A stretch of 6,269 nt of DNA from Flavobacterium sp. (lineage in GTDB: Bacteria > Bacteroidota > Bacteroidia > Flavobacteriales > Flavobacteriaceae): contig JANJWE010000144.1 of assembly GCA_024709705.1 (NCBI GenBank), positions 1-6,269 on the forward strand, read 5' to 3'. The translations under genes and the position numbers were made by a program. Below the pieces are notes generated by a model that was not told the origin of the DNA, made no database searches, and saw only the letters and a list, made by a program, of their open reading frames with translations. Below are positions 4,033 through 6,269 of the stretch, one piece after another (within the stretch, counting starts at the first letter, position 1; every line of letters begins with the position of its first letter).

Positions 4033-6269
4033 TTGAACGTTTCAAATATTTCTTCCGCCTATAATTATTCTGCTAAAATTATTCAATTAGCAGAAAATAT
4101 TGCCGTTCCCGAAAAAAAAGTGCAAATCAAAGGATTGGTTGGTTCTTCGCTTTCATTTGTTATTCAGGCTCTTTTTGAAAAATCGGAATTGCCTTTTTTA
4201 TTGCTTTTTAATGATAAAGAAGAAGCGGCTTATTATTTGAATGATTTGGAAAACCTCATCAACGACCAAGATGTGCTGTTTTATCCAAGTTCTTACCGTC
4301 GACCGTATCAAATTGAAGAAACCGATAACGCCAATATTTTACTTCGGGCCGAAGTGTTAAACCGCATCAATTCCCGCAAAAAACCTTCGATTATTGTGAC
4401 CTATCCCGAAGCTCTTTTTGAAAAAGTGGTTACCCGAAAAGAATTGGATAAAAACACGTTGAAAGTGGCTGTCGCAGACCAAATTTCGATTGATTTTATC
4501 AATGAAGTGTTGTTTGAATACAACTTCAAACGAGTAGATTTTGTATCGGAACCCGGAGAATTTTCCGTTCGTGGCGGAATCATCGATGTCTTTTCGTTTT
4601 CCAATGACAATCCGTACCGAATTGAGTTTTTTGGCAATGAGGTCGATAGTATACGAACGTTTGATGTGGAGACGCAACTTTCTCTCGAAAAACAGAAGAA
4701 AATCTCCATCATTCCCAACGTAGAAAATAAATTTTTACAGGAAAACAGAGAAAGTTTTCTCAATTATATCCATCCAAAAACTGTTCTTTTTATTCAAGAA
4801 ACGGAAATGGTTTTGAATCAATTTGATAAATTATTCGAAAAAGCAACCGAAGCTTTCGGCAAACTTTCGAATGAAATCAAACAGGCATCTCCAGAAGAAC
4901 TCTTCATCAATCAAGCCACATTTGTAAAAAAAGCTCTCGATTTTTCGATAGTTGAAATCGGATTGAAATCGGTTTTTAAATCCGAAAAAACGATAGAATT
5001 TCATACGAAACCACAACCTTCGTTTAACAAACAATTTGATTTATTGTTGAATGATTTGAACGAAAATCACTTTAACGGAATCAAAAATTACTTGTTTTGT
5101 TCCAACGAAAATCAAGCCAATCGCTTTCATGATATTTTTGAAAGTTTGGATGAAGAAAATCACGAAAACATCCGAAAACAATACAAAACCCTTGTTTTTC
5201 CGCTTTTTCAAGGTTTCATTGACGAAGAAAATCAATTGGCTTGCTACACCGACCATCAGATTTTTGAACGGTATCATAAATTCAATATCAAAAATGGTTA
5301 TTCCAAAAAGCAAACCATTACGCTTAAGGAATTAACCCAGCTTTCGGTTGGCGATTATGTCACACATATTGACCACGGAATCGGGAAATTTGGCGGTTTG
5401 CAAAAAATTCAGGTGGAAGGCAAAATGCAAGAAGCCATCAAATTGGTGTATGCGGACAATGATATTGTGTATGTGAGCATTCACTCGCTACACAAAATTT
5501 CAAAATACAACGGCAAAGATGGAACGCCGCCCAAGATTTACAAATTAGGTTCAAACGCTTGGAAAGCTTTAAAACAAAAAACCAAAGCTCGAGTTAAACA
5601 CATAGCATTCAATTTGATTCAATTGTATGCCAAAAGACGTTTGGAGAAAGGTTTTGCCTGTGCACCGGACAGTTATTTGCAAAAAGAATTGGAAAGTTCG
5701 TTCATTTATGAAGATACTCCGGACCAAATTACGGCTACACAAGATGTAAAAAACGACATGGAACGTGACCGCCCGATGGATCGATTGGTGTGTGGTGATG
5801 TGGGATTTGGTAAAACCGAAGTTGCCATTCGTGCCGCATTTAAAGCTGTTGATAACGGAAAACAGGTTGCCATTTTGGTTCCAACAACTATTTTGGCTTA
5901 TCAGCATTTCCGAACGTTTTCGGAACGATTGAAAGATATGCCGGTTACGATTAACTATTTAAACCGATTTAGAACCGCCAAACAAAAAACCGAAACGATA
6001 AAAGGTTTGGCCGAAGGCAAAGTAGATATCATTATTGGAACTCATCAATTGGTTAACAAAGATGTAAAATTCAAAGATTTAGGTTTATTAATCATTGACG
6101 AAGAACAAAAATTTGGCGTGAATGTAAAAGATAAACTCAAAACGATTTCGGCTACGGTAGATACGTTGACCTTAACTGCCACTCCAATTCCGAGAACGTT
6201 GCAATTTTCGTTAATGGCAGCAAGAGATTTATCGGTCATTACAACACCACCGCCCAATCGTTATCCCAT
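4033..6269 (+). CDS. mfd: Transcription-repair coupling factor Mfd (3' end outside window)
   Basis: An open frame from 4033 to the right edge, 745 residues visible of an expected ~1100. Mfd is a cytosolic DNA translocase that removes RNA polymerase stalled at lesions and recruits UvrA. Visible in order: the UvrB-homology N-terminal module with the degenerate nucleotide loop 'GLVGSS' (34-39) and 'EPGEFSVRGGIIDVF' (173-187) plus 'YRIEFFGNEVDSIRTFD'; a poorly conserved linker; the RNA-polymerase-interacting domain from ~437 (LSVGDYVTHIDHGIGKFGGL); and 'LYAKRRLEKGFA'. The first RecG-like helicase lobe follows, with Walker A GDVGFGKT (588-595), motif Ia VPTTILAYQH (616-625), IGTHQL, DEEQKFGV (689-696) and TATPIPRTL (715-723). 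The second lobe and the UvrA-binding control domain are missing. There is no ATG in the N-terminal region; TTG 4033, right after the upstream TAG, gives a normal-length N terminus, so translational coupling is likely. TCG serine codons are frequent here, unlike the neighbouring genes. Confidence 0.96.
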   Translation, partial: MNVSNISSAYNYSAKIIQLAENIAVPEKKVQIKGLVGSSLSFVIQALFEKSELPFLLLFNDKEEAAYYLNDLENLINDQDVLFYPSSYRRPYQIEETDNANILLRAEVLNRINSRKKPSIIVTYPEALFEKVVTRKELDKNTLKVAVADQISIDFINEVLFEYNFKRVDFVSEPGEFSVRGGIIDVFSFSNDNPYRIEFFGNEVDSIRTFDVETQLSLEKQKKISIIPNVENKFLQENRESFLNYIHPKTVLFIQETEMVLNQFDKLFEKATEAFGKLSNEIKQASPEELFINQATFVKKALDFSIVEIGLKSVFKSEKTIEFHTKPQPSFNKQFDLLLNDLNENHFNGIKNYLFCSNENQANRFHDIFESLDEENHENIRKQYKTLVFPLFQGFIDEENQLACYTDHQIFERYHKFNIKNGYSKKQTITLKELTQLSVGDYVTHIDHGIGKFGGLQKIQVEGKMQEAIKLVYADNDIVYVSIHSLHKISKYNGKDGTPPKIYKLGSNAWKALKQKTKARVKHIAFNLIQLYAKRRLEKGFACAPDSYLQKELESSFIYEDTPDQITATQDVKNDMERDRPMDRLVCGDVGFGKTEVAIRAAFKAVDNGKQVAILVPTTILAYQHFRTFSERLKDMPVTINYLNRFRTAKQKTETIKGLAEGKVDIIIGTHQLVNKDVKFKDLGLLIIDEEQKFGVNVKDKLKTISATVDTLTLTATPIPRTLQFSLMAARDLSVITTPPPNRYP

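Noticed and set aside
4030..4035. A sequencing error or nonsense mutation splitting one lipoprotein-Mfd fusion gene
   Set aside because: Mfd is cytosolic and its N terminus after TTG 4033 has normal length before the GLVGSS motif, while the upstream product is a complete exported lipoprotein; two adjacent genes is the simpler reading.
4357..6257. Several open frames of 60-120 codons on both strands within mfd
   Set aside because: All lie in other frames of one continuous Mfd frame that carries every expected motif; their Phe/Lys-rich sequences look like reverse-complement artefacts.
1..6269. Mobile elements, CRISPR arrays, phage or defence genes, and RNA genes
   Set aside because: I looked for transposase motifs, direct repeat arrays, tRNA-like cloverleaf segments and defence domains and found none; the only repeats are the short hairpins listed.

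Overview
The window is AT-rich DNA from a Bacteroidetes bacterium, most likely a Flavobacteriaceae member close to Flavobacterium. The evidence is Lys/Asn/Ile-rich proteins, starts without Shine-Dalgarno sequences, TAnnTTTG-type promoter boxes, several short lipoproteins with an (F/Y)-(F/Y/V)-S-C lipobox, a C-terminal outer-membrane beta-barrel of a type common in this phylum, and an SDR-type threonine dehydrogenase. It looks like chromosomal DNA: I see no mobile element, phage gene, CRISPR array, tRNA or rRNA.

Left part (1-2378), all on the plus strand: the 3' end of an outer-membrane beta-barrel gene (2-607), closed by two tandem hairpins, the second a strong intrinsic terminator. Next comes an NTF2/SnoaL-like lipoprotein (709-1209). 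After it is a two-gene unit: a small membrane-anchored protein with an HMA-like fold that lacks CxxC (1277-1714), then a lipoprotein form of a group 1 truncated haemoglobin (1732-2313). A bidirectional terminator at about 2335-2380 separates this unit from the convergent gene.

Right part (2379-6269): an SDR-family L-threonine 3-dehydrogenase gene on the minus strand (2379-3317) is divergent from an alpha-helical lipoprotein of unknown function (3445-4032). Both have clear Bacteroidetes -7 boxes in the shared 127-bp gap. The lipoprotein stop codon is followed with no spacer, and in the same frame, by a TTG that opens mfd, the transcription-repair coupling factor. mfd runs off the right edge; 745 codons are visible.

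Most of the window is ordinary chromosomal content. The part most worth a second look is the 1277-2313 pair: an apparently cell-surface globin-like lipoprotein with a fully hydrophobic predicted distal haem pocket, next to a degenerate HMA-like membrane protein. The TAG/TTG lipoprotein-mfd junction is a smaller curiosity.
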